Positions 32,264-45,300 of a stretch of DNA of 64,000 nt are shown one piece after another. Numbering within the stretch: the first letter of the stretch is position 1; each line of letters opens with the position of its first letter. A model generated the notes under the pieces. That model ran no database searches and was not told the DNA's origin. It saw only the letters and a list, made by a program, of their open reading frames with translations. This DNA comes from Bursaphelenchus xylophilus. Taxonomy: Eukaryota > Nematoda > Chromadorea > Rhabditida > Aphelenchoididae. A program made the position numbers and the translations under genes. The stretch is from the NCBI GenBank assembly GCA_904066235.2, contig CAJFCV020000001.1, positions 7,130,001 through 7,194,000 of the forward strand, given 5' to 3'.

Positions 32264-34509
32264 ATGATAATTAGTCGATTTGTCGTCCTGGGAGTCTTGT
32301 TGTTTGTGGCGGTATCAGCCTTCGAACGACAGTTTTGCCACTTCTCGTCGCCCAATTATAGTCTGGAATGGGCTTACGAATCAACCAGCAAGACTATTGT
32401 ATTTGTCCTGAAAGTCAACAGTACCTTAAATCGCTATTGGACAGGTGTTGGGTTCAATGGGAAGAAGGTAAGAGCACTGGGAACTGGCCTTTCAGCGATG
32501 AATTTACTTTCGTGACGTTATTTTAGTGGTGACTTTCTTAGAAAAAATTTCTCTTTTTCTTGATCCGGTCGCTGTATAAAGCGGTCATTATATTTTTCTT
32601 TATGATGACCGCGGAATTTCATGTCAGTGAAACTGGAGAGAGTCGTTAAAAATGTAGGCTTTCAGTGTCGTTATTCACTTTTACATGATTTTAGGGGCCG
32701 ATAGACTTTGTCGGCGTCTTGGTTCGAGATCAGCAAGTAGTATTAGCAGATGCTTATTTGAATGAGACAGGAGTTTTGTATACGGATGTTGTCGGGAACG
32801 TCCAAACTATTGGCTACGATTATGATGGCCACCAGCTTGTTGCCAAGTTTGCCAGGCCGATCCTCTCTGACGACGTAAAGAATGATCAGCAGCTTGATGA
32901 ATGCACGGTATGATATATTCTCTTATTTGATACAAAAATTATATAGAGCTTTCTCCTACCTCAAAAGCCAGGCCTTATTCCTCCTACTGGGATCAAGCCC
33001 AACTTGAATGAATTTAACAAAGTCGAGATCTGCGACATCCAGGAACATTGTTCTATTTCAATAGACACAAAACAGCCAAAGGCTTTCAAAGCAGATGCTA
33101 AAGAAGATGTAAGATTCGCTAAATCGGTGGACATAAGTGGCGCAGGAGACCCATGTGGTTTTACTGGACACGACTACACAGCCAACTGGACTTATGACAA
33201 AACGGATGACAAAATACATTTTGTATACAGATTCCCTTCAAAGGAAGGGAAATACTGGTCAGCGATTGGCATTGGAGACAACATGTCGGTATGTCTTTAG
33301 TGTAAAAATAAATGTTCTTGTTGTAGGATATGGATATTGCGGTCATGTTCCTAGAAAACGGTGATGTAAAGAAGATGGGCGACTATTTCTCCAGTGGTTA
33401 TGGGGTCCCCGATGAAGATTCAAACCAGGACTGGTCTCTCGATAGCTCAAAGAAAGTCGACTCTGAGGTGGAAATTCATTTCTCTCGAAAGGTTGTCACC
33501 GACGACTCGGAAAAGGTAATTTCATAAGAACTAGTTACGTGACTGTAATTATCCTCAATCGACCTTCAACCCCCCTCTTCTCACCCTGACTCAACATTTT
33601 TAGGACCGCCCTATGGATGACTGCGTGCTTTTCCAGTTTGGAATTAATAGTGGTCACTATGGGGACGGTTACAAGATACGTAAGCATGATGGATGGCCCG
33701 ATCTTTACAAAGCTTGCAATCTACGAGACAATTGTGCTGCTATTCAAATAGAGAAGCGCAAAAATAAAAATAAGCAGCATAAAGAAAAGAACGACGAAGA
33801 AAGTGAGACAAGCACCCCCGTTGTTGATGAGAGCAACGACCAGCAAGAAACTGTCCTCGAGAACGGTAGATCTCTCTGCGATTTTTAATAACTCATTTCA
33901 GACCAAAAACCGAAAAAGGGTAAAAACAAGAACAAAAACAAGGGAAAAGGCAAAGGAAAGGGAAAGAATAAGAAACAGGACAATGAGGAGCAGGTTGACG
34001 GTTCAGGACAAGAATTCGAGGGCTCCGGACAAGAGGAGCCAGAACCAGTTCCCGAGCACACTACAGAGGTTGCAACCGAACCAGAAACAACGTCTAACTC
34101 AGTATCTCCTTCCAAACAGCCTGAGCCAACCACTTTGTCAGCAGAAGCGACTACTGTTGCGCAAGAGGCAACTACACAAAAAGATTCTCTTTCGGAGTCA
34201 ACAACTGTCAACGATAACGAGGAAGCGGCGACCGCGTCAACGAAGATAGAAACTACCGCGGAACCCAAATCAGATGATAAAACAACGACAGTGAAAGACA
34301 AATGCGACCATAAGAAACCTGACCTCAACGTTTGCGAGGGATATATGAATAATTACCTCGCACAGGTCAAAGAATGGGCAGAACGTCATGATGAGACTAT
34401 AGAACAACAGTATGGGAAAGCTTGTGCCCTTCTAAATGCAGTACCCCATGTGCCCAGTCTTTGTTGCCACATCTTCCAAAAAGTTTGTGCTAATCAGATC
34501 TCTCAGTAA
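32264..34509 (+). CDS. Secreted protein with two DOMON-type domains
   Basis: Six exons (32264-32467, 32695-32907, 32947-33288, 33327-33515, 33604-33865, 33902-34509) sum to 1818 nt, giving 605 aa. A signal peptide, MIISRFVVLGVLLFVAVSAF, opens the protein. Two similar modules follow. The first has YSLEWAYESTSKTIVFVLKV and NRYWTGVGFNGK with GPIDFVGVLVRD; the second has YTANWTYDKTDDKIHFVYRF and KYWSAIGIGDN with DMDIAVMFLENGD. These are the beta-sandwich and ligand-loop signatures of DOMON domains, which bind haem or sugars. Next come a Lys/Gly-rich stretch of about 25 residues, a Thr/Glu-rich linker, and a cysteine-bearing C-terminus ending KVCANQISQ. I infer an extracellular or cuticle-associated role. 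The precise ligand is unknown. Confidence 0.82.
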
Positions 34510-34752
34510 TCTGCTGTAACTTAACGTGTGGACTACGAATTTCAGTGTCACCGTCATTGTATTAATTGTAACCTTCCGTGCTTTATATGCATATTTCTTA
34601 CAGAGGTTTCTTTATCATGGTCGATAATTCGGATGCCACTCGCCATATTTCTTTCCGTTAAATATGTTGTCATTTATTATCTCAAATTAAAGTCGGCCAA
34701 CAATAGAAAAAATCTGAGCAGAATGATGGGATTTATCTGTCCTATCCCAACA

Positions 34753-37700
34753 TTATGCTTTGCATTTTTCCCACAAAGTGTGAGCAAAGGTTGAACAAAA
34801 AGTTGAGTTCTCACAGTTCACAACCAATGTCCAACAATCCCTTTGCTGCAATGAGAAAAGAACAATGGTCTTTCTCGTGACGGTCTGTGAAGCAAATGAA
34901 AGCTTAAAAGTAAAAAGTAAGGAAACGACAAATTGAGACGTACCGGAATTCCTTCCACTTGTTTGGTTGCGACCAGGGACAATAACTTGTTGATGTCCAC
35001 TTCAAAGCCTGATGAGAACGACTTCTCAATCTCGTGCAGTCCCGACAACCTTTTTCTTTCTAATTCGAACTGGTTTACATTAATTTCTATAGCTTCTACA
35101 AGATCCAACGGGGTCGGAACAACCTCAACTTTCAAAAGTTTTGCCTCAAATCTAGCCGTCCAAACGGCTCTTCGGCAATGATCATCAAAGTCGATACCCA
35201 CACAAACTGTTCTCTCCTCTCCCGACGACAATCCAAATATGTTTATATCGCCGCTGCATTTAACTCCTTCTGATGACTCCTGAAAAACCAAAATTAGCAT
35301 CAAACGCAATATTGAACAAATCAGAACCCACTTTATCAAAAACGAAACAAATGTCCGCTTTCTTTATGTCCTCTGAGTTTAGCCAAATGATCCATTGATT
35401 GTTTACCATCGAGCTACTAGTTACTGACAGAACCCGATTGAAGCAAGTTTTAACGCCTATACCGGCCGAGAATGTCGGATCAAGAGCTAATGTATAGTCA
35501 TCGGATTGTTTTGATGAAACTCTTGAGTATTGAGACGTGTGGATTGAAGTCTCAAAGTTCAGATCCAACAACAGATCCATGTCATTAGAAGGGTTATCCT
35601 TGGAAAATTGTTTCCCAAGCTTGCTGTTTGTAATTACTGGAGCCTCCTCTACGCAATATTGCTCCTCTGACTCATCTTCTGAATCTTCTTCTTCCTCTGA
35701 ATCTTCTTCTTCCTCGTCATCCGCTTCTTCCTCCTCATCCTCCGCATCTACATTGCTTTCCTCATTACTTTCTTCTTTACTTTCACTATCTTCATCATCA
35801 TCTTCTTCACTTTCACTGTACTCACTTAGTCCTTGTTCTTTGAGAGTAGCATTCGTCATTTCAGCTGGCAAAGGCCTGGCCGTTCGTCGGATTGTTGGAT
35901 CTGGAGCAACCTCTGGGAACTCGGGGAGGTCAGAGTAATCCACACATTTCTGATTTAACAGATGAGACAAAGTTCCCAGCTGATAATGTTCTCGATCTCC
36001 AAACTGACTGTGCATGGATGGCGCTGGCTTGTTCTGAAGGAAACATTCAATCGGGAAAACGCCATTCCGGAAAATGCAATTTCTGATGAATCTGCATCTA
36101 TCTCTGATATCGTATGACCTATCGTAACGTGCCAATTGAAGCACATATTTGATCAGTAATTCACAGCGTTGTCTGTCGTTGGCCCAAAGACGGACGGCCA
36201 GATTTAATGCTTGCAACTTCACTTCGTCAGACTCGTCGCAAAAGTTTTTGGCTATTATTCTCAACACATCTGGAGCCATTGAGGCCATCTACAAAAAAAG
36301 TTTTGAAACCTATCTCCACTTACCTTATCTATGTGGGTACAGACCAACCAGACCACGCAAGCTTTGGCAGCAGAATTCTTTATACTAGGAATCAATTTAA
36401 CCACCCTTTTCAAGAGCGATTCAGAAGCTTCAGTGTGCAATAATCTTTTTAGCACCACCACAGAAGAACAAACAATGTTCTCCTTTTGACTTGAAATCAT
36501 GTTGACCAGCAAAGAGAGGCAGCTTCCTTCAGCTGAATGAACCTTCAAAGCGCATCTTCCAATTGCTTCTATTGCCAATCCAGCCAATTCGTTCATTTGG
36601 AGATACGCCTAGCAATAAACTTAAGCGCAAACTTTACTTACTTGTAGTTCTTTGACGACTATCTGTACGTTTGTTTCGGTCACCAAACATGTCAATATTT
36701 GAAGTTTTAATTGCTTTATCAACTTGGAATCCGAACTTTGAATAAAAAAACTTTTGAGATATGGCTCGAACATCCCCTAAAGAGAGGTAATCTTTGGCTA
36801 AGTAACATACCTTGATCGTAAAGAAAAGAGATTCTTCTTCGTCCTCCCTCGCTGCACAGATGGTAGCGATATTGACTAAAACAACATATTGTACCTCGTT
36901 GGGCCCCCTCAAAAGTCGGATTAAGGCGCGAGGAATCAACGACAATTGAGTTCTCGGAGCAGTATAGAAGTACAATTGGGCAACAGCCATAACAACAGCA
37001 CAATTCCGACTTTGCAAAAGACTTCTGACGGATGAAATCAACAAAGCATAATCCGGGTCGAGCCTCTTTTCGCCTTCTTCCGGCTTTGTAAACTGAGTTC
37101 TAGCATATCTCGTAAGCAAGCCAATCATAACCACTTGTCCCCATTCATCCACATCCACAAGAGCCTGGCATAACGAACGGTAATGTTTATGGAGAAGATC
37201 CAAACGATCAGGACAAGTCTGCTCAAATGCATGAACCGCGCTTCCAAGAACAAGAGTCCGCTTATCTCCTAAACGCTTTAACCTTAATATTCACTTCCTT
37301 ACCCAATAAAAAGTCGATGCTCTCAATCAATGGCTCTTGTAGATCAGGGTCCAACGAATAAAGTTTGGGAATGGCGTGAGCGGCCACCTTTCTCACATAG
37401 GCACTCATGTCCCTAACCGAATCCTTTATAGCCAACAACATAACGGGAGCGATCATTTGAACACGAATCGAGGATAATACCCTCAGGGCACTTGCTCTTA
37501 TTAACTGATTTGGATCCTGACTTTTAAATATAAAGCTTCTACACTGCGACACATACCTTCAATGCACGTTGGAAAGTGCTTATTGACAATAGGGCAAGAT
37601 CTTGTTGTTCTTCGGCGTAGCGAACAAGATATACATACACCAACTTCTTGAGCTGAAATCGGGAACGGTTAGTAAAAAGATCGAGAACATACCTCCAAAT

Positions 37701-37997
37701 GCTTGACTGCCACATTTTTAACCACGGCAGGAAACAACTCAGAAGCGTCCTTTCCTTTGGCTACCATCTAAAACATTGTTTAAAAATTAAGTTTTTTTAC
37801 ATTTATTATTCTTTTCATTGCTTCCATCTTCACGGTCTCTTTGTTATTGTCCAGCATGACCTTTAAGTCAGCAAATTTCCTAAAAATTATAATATTTGAC
37901 TTTATGAAGTAACAACCTACGTTTTGTTCTCCAGCATCGTGCCACCCTCAGCCATCTCAATATCTGGCGTTAGACCATCCGGATATGATAACCGCAT
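34753..37997 (-). CDS. apb-3: AP-3 adaptor complex beta subunit
   Basis: AP-3 beta is the large adaptin that sorts cargo to lysosome-related organelles. The N-terminus [18 protein letters not shown] and the trunk ([59 protein letters not shown]) are classic adaptin HEAT repeats. [14 protein letters not shown] precedes a strongly acidic Ser/Glu hinge at about 35640-35830, the hallmark of beta-3 adaptins. The C-terminal ear continues to about 34753, ending HTLWEKCKA. About eleven exons with short introns. It is divergent from the NDUFAF4-like gene (212 bp between starts) and converges with the DOMON gene. Confidence 0.92.
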
Positions 37998-38209
37998 TTT
38001 TAACAAATCTGTCCTAAGAATTTACAATGACTATATATATATTTCTTCTTTTATGAAGCTTCTGCCTTTAAAGCTATATAAAAGTTATTTATGTTATCAA
38101 GAATTGCGCGTAGGAAATCGTATTTATCGAATTTCTCCTGCAGACCTCAGAAACAAGGGCCCAGCTCGCAACGGAAAAAAAAATTATTTTACCCAAATGC
38201 ACTTTGCAA

Positions 38210-39175
38210 ATGGTTGTAAAGAAACTGTGGAATAAGTTTGGTGGAGAGGCTAAAACGGCGATTTATCAGAAGAAGTCCATTGAGAAGTTTGAAAAATTGG
38301 CTGCTGGGGAAAAAGTTGCAGCTCCAAAGCATCCAACTGATCAAAAATATTTTGATTTAGCATTGAGAGACGAGAAAATTGCAGAAGTACGTTTGTTCCA
38401 GCGAACTTTAATTTAAGTATTATGAATAATCTGCAAGAGTAAAACTTTCAGGAAGTTAAGCGAAAAAATGAAGATCTCATCGATAAAGTCAACAAAATTA
38501 AGATCAATTCAACGGAGGTCCAACAGGACAGGTCTTCTCGGTAATTTGTTTAGTTCCATTATTCCTTTTTAGACCTCTACCTTCAAGAGAATCGGAATGG
38601 CAATACCGAGACACTCCAGACTACAAATTTGGATTCCATGAGATTCCTTCCGAAAAAATGGAATCAAACACGATTAGTGCAAGAGAGATGTATGAGGTAA
38701 GGCTGACACTGATGTAAAAGTGTTGTAAATTTAAGTTACTGAGCATTCAAGCCAAAGTAGAAAAGGATGGACGGCAGGTGGATCTCATGGCTCATGAAGT
38801 AAGTATTCGTTCGGCGTAAATTTTGTAATTTTTTAGGGATATCGTCGTCTTTCGCCAGAAAGAAGAGAAAACTTATTCAAATATTTTGGTCTGTTTGTAA
38901 CAAGCGAACAACAGTCTGTTGTGGATCGAAGTGAGGTGGAATTACTTGTGGATTACATGAATAACAGAACTGGGGAGATAGATAAGAATCGACTGGCTAT
39001 ACAAGTCAAAAGGGAAGCTCTAGCGCGTGTAAGAAAAGAAAGAAATAAAGAGATCGACCATGAAAAGAGGGAAGAAGAGCAACAACGGTTGCTTGAAATG
39101 GAGAAACGAAGGGATCGAGAATTTGAACGATTGACGCAGAAACTAAAAGAGGTTGAACAAGACACCTTGAAATAG
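38210..39175 (+). CDS. NDUFAF4-like complex I assembly factor
   Basis: Five exons (38210-38386, 38452-38540, 38573-38696, 38736-38798, 38837-39175) sum to 792 nt, giving 263 aa in phase. Resemblance to NDUFAF4 is seen in APKHPTDQKYFDLAL, then LRDEKIAEEVKRKNEDLIDK, the RPLPSRES segment and ENLFKYFGLFV near the end of the core. The same order of blocks occurs in human NDUFAF4 (about 175 aa). A roughly 85-residue highly charged coiled-coil extension (IDHEKREEEQQRLLEMEKRR) follows the core and is unusual. An alternative ATG at 38197 is out of frame. The gene sits 171 bp upstream of TRMU on the same strand. The assignment is moderate because similarity is low. Confidence 0.55.
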
Positions 39176-39324
39176 ATCTGTTGATGCCCTTATTTTGTTG
39201 TTTTAGGCTGAATAAACCGTCGTTAGCTCAGAACATTCATAACTGTGAATTCAAAGTTTGGTTCATGCAATTCCACGTTTCTGCTACATTCCGAGTGTGT
39301 TTTTGTAACGCAATTAATTTCTTT

Positions 39325-39326
39325 AG
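39325..39326 (+). promoter_or_regulatory. Candidate trans-splice acceptor of TRMU
   Basis: The acceptor TTAATTTCTTTAG lies 20 nt before the TRMU ATG in the 171-bp gap after the NDUFAF4-like stop. No donor-bearing upstream exon is evident. This suggests the downstream cistron of an operon. Confidence 0.45.
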
Positions 39327-39346
39327 CCATAATTGGGGTAAGAATA

Positions 39347-42300
39347 ATGATACAACGGGTGGTATGCGCAATATCCGGAGGAGTGGACAGTGCTGTTAGT
39401 GCTGCGATTCTTAAAAAAAAGGGGTTCGAAGTCATTGGTGTGTATATGGTGAGTTAACTTCGCTCTAAATAATACGGTAACAGAACAATTGGGACTTTGT
39501 GGAGGAAGGGGAAAATCATTGTCCGAGAACCTTGGATGAGACGGATGCCCAACGGATATGTACAGCATTGGATATAAAATATTATCGTGTCGATTTTGTT
39601 AAGGAGTATTGGAATGGAGTGTTTGAGTAAGTAACAGAGATTCCCACTTACTTCGAGTCAGCAGCTCTTGTTCAAACAATAGGTATACCTTACTGACGGT
39701 CCGTGGGATCCCCAAATGAGACTAAGTAAGATATTCTGAACGAGCATACAAAAGCCGGGGCCCGGTTTCGAATCAACCCACATTCAACGAGTTGTGCAGG
39801 GTGCGGCAATTTTGTAGCCCGATTCGAATTCGCTATAACTTTTTTATTTGTCGGCCAAATTTTACGATTCTTTTTTTCCATCAATCCCCAGAGTTTGCGT
39901 TTTTGTCGGTTACCAGGTATGTTATGCAGCGGGTAAAAAAATTTTTTCTTTGATCGGCGGATACTTCGGTAATCCTCCTTGAATTCGGCGGAGTGTTTTT
40001 TTTCACAAATGAGGCTGTAAATTGTTGTATGTGTGATGAAAATGGGCGGAAAAGGATTCAGAAGATACAACATGACATTTATTTCAAATTTTTGTCATTT
40101 GGCGGAGACATTTTTTAACCGCGGCGGACGATTTTTCTTCGACTTTGGAGAGCCAAATCTGGCTAAAACCTAAACGTATGGTTAAAGATATTATTTACAG
40201 CCTCATTTGTGAAAAAAAACACTCCGCCGAATTCAAGGCGGATTACGGAAGTCTTCGTTGCGTTTAATAGATCGGGAAACCTCCGATCTATTATAGCTCC
40301 TGTATATAATTTAATTTCCCATTTTTGACAGCATTTGATTCATATTGCCTATAAAGACTTTTCAGTGATGCCAAAGAAAAAATAGTTACTACACGTCTTA
40401 TATGTCGACCGCTCCGGCAGTGAGCCAAAAATCATCTTTTAATTTTTGTTCATGTTCATTATTTTCTATGCGGAAAAATGGTCCAAGTTTTGTTTTCAAT
40501 TTTTTGAGCAAAAATCGAGTCTTTAGGATACTTATTAGCTGACTAAATCCAAAAAAATTAAACTATGATACTATTACTCAGTAAGGTGTCCTCTTGTTTG
40601 AACCCGAGGCTCTCGGCTTGCTCGGAAAGGGTTAACAGTTCGGGTGGAAATATGTCTGCTGATTTTAAAAAGTTTAGAAGGTTTTTGGACGGATATCGAG
40701 CAGGAAAAACGTTGGTGGCAGATGTAGAATGTAATGCCCTCATAAAATTCGAAGCTCTTCACCGCTTTTCTATTGACTCGCTGGGGGTTGATGCCGTTGC
40801 TACAGGACATTATGCTCAAAATTCCCTTGGTAATTTTCTGGAAAACACTAAAAAAGGTATTTTGTATACTTAATTTTACTGATAACAGATGCACGGCATT
40901 CTGTAATTTTGGGACACAACCCCAGTTGTGAGTTACTGGTATATTAGAATGGGTAGGTCAAGATTTTAATTTCTGACTTGCTGTAGGTGTACTGCAACAT
41001 TTGAAGATTTTGCATTTCTTCTCGATTAGTAGTCCGGTTGACTCGGGATTATAGAAAAGGTGTTTCTAAGAAACTTATGTATTGACACCTCTTTTCCTAG
41101 GACTTCTGGAAGTATGTGAAAAATTTGCATAATTAGTAAAAAAATTTAACTTCCCAAATTTTCTCAAAAATTTTGGATACTTGTACATCCTTTTTAATGC
41201 TCTAAATAACGCGCTATAATGTAAGGATTCCAACGGTATCAAAATCATCGCTGGTCCGTGTGCCATACCCGCACACGAGACCTGTAAACATTCTGTCATC
41301 ATGGTTTTTTTTGATTTACAAGTCATATTTTCCGAATTGCAATTTTTATAAAGATAAATATACAGGGTGTTTCAAGAAATGTTCCACAAAGTGTTGGCGA
41401 ATATCTTTGTGCTCCTTGCAACTACCTATGAATTGATTTTAAAATTTGAAGTTGGGCGATTTTAAAATATGCTTTATGGGAATTTTCAAAACACTTTTTT
41501 ATTCAAAAAATGTAAAAAAAGTGGAATCTGGTCATAAAAAATCAGTGAATGGTTGACATTTTGTCCTGATTTGTTTTTTTGCCGTTCAAGACTTGGTTTT
41601 GAGGTTGAAAACTAGTTGGCCAGTTGCCGGAATTGGTAGATGAAAAGGAAAAAAATTCCAAATCTGACTGCGAAATATTGGATTGTTAAATCATTGTTCA
41701 AGTACTTGTTTTGTTCGTAGGTGGGAAAACAAAGAATATCACTCCGAACGTGATTAATTTAATGAAAAACCTACAAACGACTACATTTAAAAAATTACAT
41801 CTCGTTACAAAGCCCAGACATCTTAATTACGGATGAAATTTATCTTGCACAGATTGCTCCGCTGGAGCAAGAAAAGCCAATCCAACCTAAAAAATCTGTG
41901 TTCTTTGATAAAAGATTGGGTTTAGCAGCTTTTGTCCCATTCCCGTAATTTTCAAAATTAAAAGAACGGGAAATGCGACTTTGAAGTGACTGGAATATCA
42001 AAAAATTCCCTGACAAGGGATCGGCAAATAGTTGTACCCTGCTTTCTTAACGAAATATGTATCATTTGAAAGAGCATTAAAAATATACTCCCGGACATAA
42101 ATTTCTGACCACCCATATCTCAAGTCAATATAACGCAATCGCTTTGAAACTTGGCATGTATACTAGTCATGACAGACAGAATGTGCCACATAAAATTGTT
42201 TTTCGTGTCTCTGTCCTTAGGCGAGTTATGCAGGTTTTTTCAAAAATTGGTGGACAAAACTTTCTGATCACCTAAAATAACTAAAGTTTTCTCAGTCTCC

Positions 42301-45300
42301 TTGAGTAAGCGACATGGTTCAGTTATCTTTGAACACTATTAAGGGACCTACAATGACGATGGGTATGATTTTTACCACCAAATTCGGCGTGTGCCCTCAA
42401 GCAACTCGTATTCTTGCAGCGCTCTTTTTCTCGTTAAAATCACGCCCTATGCGGCAAGGACGACTTTTTAGTTTCAGAAAAAGTAATAAGAAACTCATTG
42501 GAGGTAGTGATGCAAGATCTTACTACCCTGCAATGTGAAATATACTCCCCGCCATAAGTTTTGACCCCCCTTCTAACTCGGTCCAAAGTGTACCAATTTG
42601 GACCAAATTTGGTACGTAGTCTACTGATAACCTAGTAGTAAAAAATATCATATCAGGGCAAACCACATAGCTGTATTTCAAAATCCAGAGACAATTTTTT
42701 AAAATCACCCCCAAAAAAAGAGGACAAAAGTTTTGACCCCCCTTTAAAAAAAGTTAAATATCGCCACCGGATGTAGCCCGCACCTTTCGCAATCGACGTG
42801 CCTTACCTGAATACAGGTTAATAAACGCTTTTCCGTTGAATGTTTCGTTGCATCTGAGGACGCAACGCGTTAAACCGAGTTTGATGTAGAGCTGCCCACA
42901 ATGGTTAATATCTCGCTCTAGCGCTTTCCAAATGTTTTAAATTGTGTTTATATCATTTGGTTTTGACTTGTAATCACCTGCATTGACCTTCTTCTTTTGA
43001 AAAAAGTCCACGATGGCCTAGCAGGGTCGATTCGGCCGATATCCAGTTGTCATGCCCAGCCTTGGTGAGCCATTTGCTCTTTGGCTGAAGGTCTAGATGT
43101 GGTCGTTAGGTCCTCAGTCTAATCCTGAGACCCATATTTACACTCAGTATTGTAAAATTTCTCGATTTGACCCGTTTTGTAATGGGTTTCATTCACCTTA
43201 ATCTTGAGTTCGCCGTAACTGTAAATGCCCCCAAGGTTGATCAGAACCCCGCAGGCGATTTGGCGTTCGATACGTCTCAGACGTAGACGGCGGGTGCCGT
43301 AGCTTCTTAAATTACGCGGGCCATCTAATGCAAGCCATTTTTCTTCGGTAAAAATCTATTTGAAAAACTCGGTTTTTTGGTTAAGGTGCAGATCGGGGAA
43401 GTTGCGGCGGCAAACCATTTGAGATCGTGTCAGCGGGAGTTTATTCTTGGACTAAGTGTAGATGTGAGTCTCAGGATGAGATTGAGGACCTAACGACCAC
43501 ATCTAGACCTTCAGCCAAAGAGCAAATGGCTCACCAAGGCTGGGCATGACAACTGGATATCGGCCGAATCGACACCACTTGGCCATCGTGGACTTTTTTC
43601 AAAAGAAGAAGGTCAATGCAGGTGATTACAAGTCAAAACCAAATGATATAGACACAATTTAGAACATTTGGAAAGCGCTAGAGCGAGATATTAACCATTG
43701 TGGGCAGCTCTACATCAAACTCGGTTTAACGCGTTGCGTCCTCAGATGCAACGAAACATTCAACGGAAAAGCGTTTATTAACCTGTATTCAGGTAAGGCA
43801 CGTCGATTGCGAAAGGTTCGGGCTACATCCGGTGGCGATATTTAACTTTTTTTAAAGGGGGGTCAAAACTTTTGTCCTCTTTTTTTGGGGGTGATTTTAA
43901 AAAATTGTCTCTGGATTTTGAAATACAGCTATGTGGTTTGCCCTGATATGATATTTTTTACTACTAGGTTATCAGTAGACTACGTACCAAATTTGGTCCA
44001 AATTGGTACACTTTGGACCGAGTTAGAAGGGGGGTCAAAACTTATGGCGGGGAGTATATGCCATTAACGCCTTAAGCAAACCACCTAGGAGTAGCCGATC
44101 TCTGAATAATTGATCATAACCGCAGGCGTTTTTATTAAATCAGTCTAGAAATCCCCTACAATACTCTTTGGTGAATACTGAAGAACGTGGGATAGCAATC
44201 TCCCGTTATCTTCGCATTTCGTGCGCGCACTAACGCAAAAGTCCAAAAAAACGCAACTTTTCCGATTTTGTAATTACAAAATGGTCAGAATTTGCCAAAA
44301 AATCCTCAAGTTTGCGTTATCGCGTAATTTCACCCCGAAATTTCATGAGTCCGGGTCAGCACTAATACAACTTTATTTTTCATTGTGTAGGGCTAAGCCA
44401 TGTTTAATTTCAACCAGTTTGGGCTGATTCTGAAAAAGTTACAGGCCGCTAAAGTCCGGCCGGCTGGTCAGTTTTGTAATGATTTTGCACATGCTTGATG
44501 AAATCCTTAACATCCCTCGGTATGATGGACGGAGATTGACCATGTGTGATCAATGACATAATCTTGCCCTTAAAGTGCAAGGATGGAAAATTCCGTTTTA
44601 CCAAATGTTTTGCAGCTCTTCTTGATAGGGCAGTTAAAATTTGGAACATGTAGCTCAATTAACAACCCAGCTAAAGGGTGGTCTGAGAGATATGTCCGGG
44701 AGTATAGTGCACATCGCAAAAAAAATTAGCTGCCTAAATTACCTTACTAGGGAAGTGTACAAACGAACCCTCACCAAATGGCAAGTGTTATACACCATTG
44801 GAAAGCCCTTGAAAAATGGTGAAAGGTACCATTTTCATTTTTTGCAGAATGCCTCAGGGCAAAAAATTATAAACGGTTGATTTGTCCCTTAAGTAGTTAC
44901 AATATCTTCTATTAGGCAAAATAAATGTTATTTCAAAACGCTAAATGGTACGTATTACCATTAGGTTGGCCTAAGAATCATTATGAAGCTTGGCGCTTGC
45001 GAGTAAAACCATTTTACATATGACATTTACTGGTTTTAAACACCCATAAGGTGAAAAAACACTTTTCACTTTTTTTAATCTTGAAAAACATGTAAGTTTG
45101 ATGGTTTTTACCGTAATCGATCGTCTCCCAGAAAAATTAAAACCTTTGTAAAAGTTTAACGCAAATATTTACCTAACTGTAAGAACGCAAAAATGATTTT
45201 GCCCAAGCTGGGAACCGAACCCGGCTTGCTTTGGCTTATCAGCCTGCTCCGCAACCACTGCACTATTGAAGCAACCCTCTCCGAGGATTTTTTCCTGCCC

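Noticed and set aside
33885..34328. 147-aa minus-strand frame
   Set aside because: It is the antisense of the Thr/Lys-rich tail of the DOMON gene.
35537..35938. 133-aa serine-rich plus-strand frame
   Set aside because: It is the antisense of the acidic hinge of AP-3 beta; runs of Glu/Asp codons read as Ser on the other strand.
42523..44067. Two identical frames beginning [18 protein letters not shown] on opposite strands
   Set aside because: They are the two arms of the Tc1-derived palindrome and have no family support as a protein.
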